From DASPSM01 sp963800135 (GTDB taxonomy: Bacteria > Planctomycetota > Planctomycetia > Planctomycetales > Planctomycetaceae): a DNA stretch of 64,000 nucleotides. Of this stretch, positions 63,981-64,000 are shown piece by piece. The notes beneath the pieces are model-generated. The model saw nothing but the letters and a program-made list of their open reading frames with translations, searched no databases and was not told where the DNA came from. Position numbers and translations under genes: made by a program. Location of the stretch: the NCBI GenBank assembly GCA_963800135.1, contig CAWCZR010000004.1, forward strand, positions 1,116,001-1,180,000, written 5' to 3'. The first letter of the stretch is position 1. Every line of letters begins with the position of its first letter.

Positions 63981-64000
63981 ATGAAGGCGATCGAGATGTG
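63981..64000 (+). CDS. Possible start of the next gene (partial)
   Basis: ATG at 63981 opens a frame (MKAIEM) that runs off the window end. It is too short to identify; only its position after a 45-bp spacer suggests a gene. Confidence 0.2.

Overview
The window is GC-rich, densely coded, single-chromosome-type bacterial DNA, and its gene content points to a planctomycete, probably of the Pirellulales (inference from gene families, not a database match). Markers are a large PVC-type membrane-bound dehydrogenase with a C-terminal cytochrome c domain, a TPR protein ending in two RNA-polymerase alpha-CTD modules, a DUF1844 protein, an orphan rpsR, weak Shine-Dalgarno sequences, and intergenic palindromes of the kind common in this phylum. 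There is no prophage, insertion sequence or CRISPR array.

Layout. 1-9.4 kb: 5' part of secA, an RsbU-like phosphatase and a Gfo/Idh/MocA oxidoreductase (minus strand), then tRNA-Gly, trigger factor and two clpP genes (plus strand), and a lipoprotein. 9.5-15.3 kb: a TPR protein, a GT39-like glycosyltransferase, and parB with three parS-like palindromes just upstream; then a helical-repeat protein and a TMEM175-like channel. 15.4-20 kb: a three-gene trans-4-hydroxyproline catabolic operon followed by an indoleamine-2,3-dioxygenase-like heme protein. 20.2-23.5 kb: an RRM protein, a DEAD-box helicase and a fatty-acid desaturase. 23.8-31.7 kb: a methyltransferase, tRNA-Pro, a secreted protein, a YggS-like protein, the TPR/alpha-CTD protein, rpsR, a HAD phosphatase and zwf. 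31.9-37.6 kb: the PVC dehydrogenase, then oxyR divergent from a di-heme cytochrome c peroxidase with an OxyR-type operator between them. 37.6-38.2 kb: a gene-poor stretch with a structured, possibly independent small transcript. 38.2-47.1 kb: an MFS transporter, tilS, RNase Y, and a heme operon (small membrane protein-hemD-hemE-hemG). 47.8-52 kb: DUF1844, DUF1444-like, MBL-fold hydrolase, folD and pgpA. 52-60.3 kb: sulfite reductase, acyl-CoA carboxylase beta subunit, small proteins, PolX and a methyltransferase. 60.4-64 kb: a DTW-domain protein, a truncated receiver domain, a BON protein, csrA, a LuxR-type response regulator and an O-methyltransferase.

How the genes relate. Several sets work together: oxyR and the peroxidase in peroxide defence; hemD-hemE-hemG in late heme synthesis, supplying the many heme proteins here; the hydroxyproline genes plus the dioxygenase in amino-acid breakdown; and RRM, helicase and desaturase as a possible cold-adaptation group.

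Quality caveat. At least nine conserved genes (secA, clpP1, the DEAD-box helicase, the PVC dehydrogenase, the peroxidase, hemG, hemE, the carboxylase and polX) are each broken by one short indel, mostly in GC repeats or G runs. The flanking halves remain fully conserved, so I read these mainly as consensus or assembly errors rather than gene decay.
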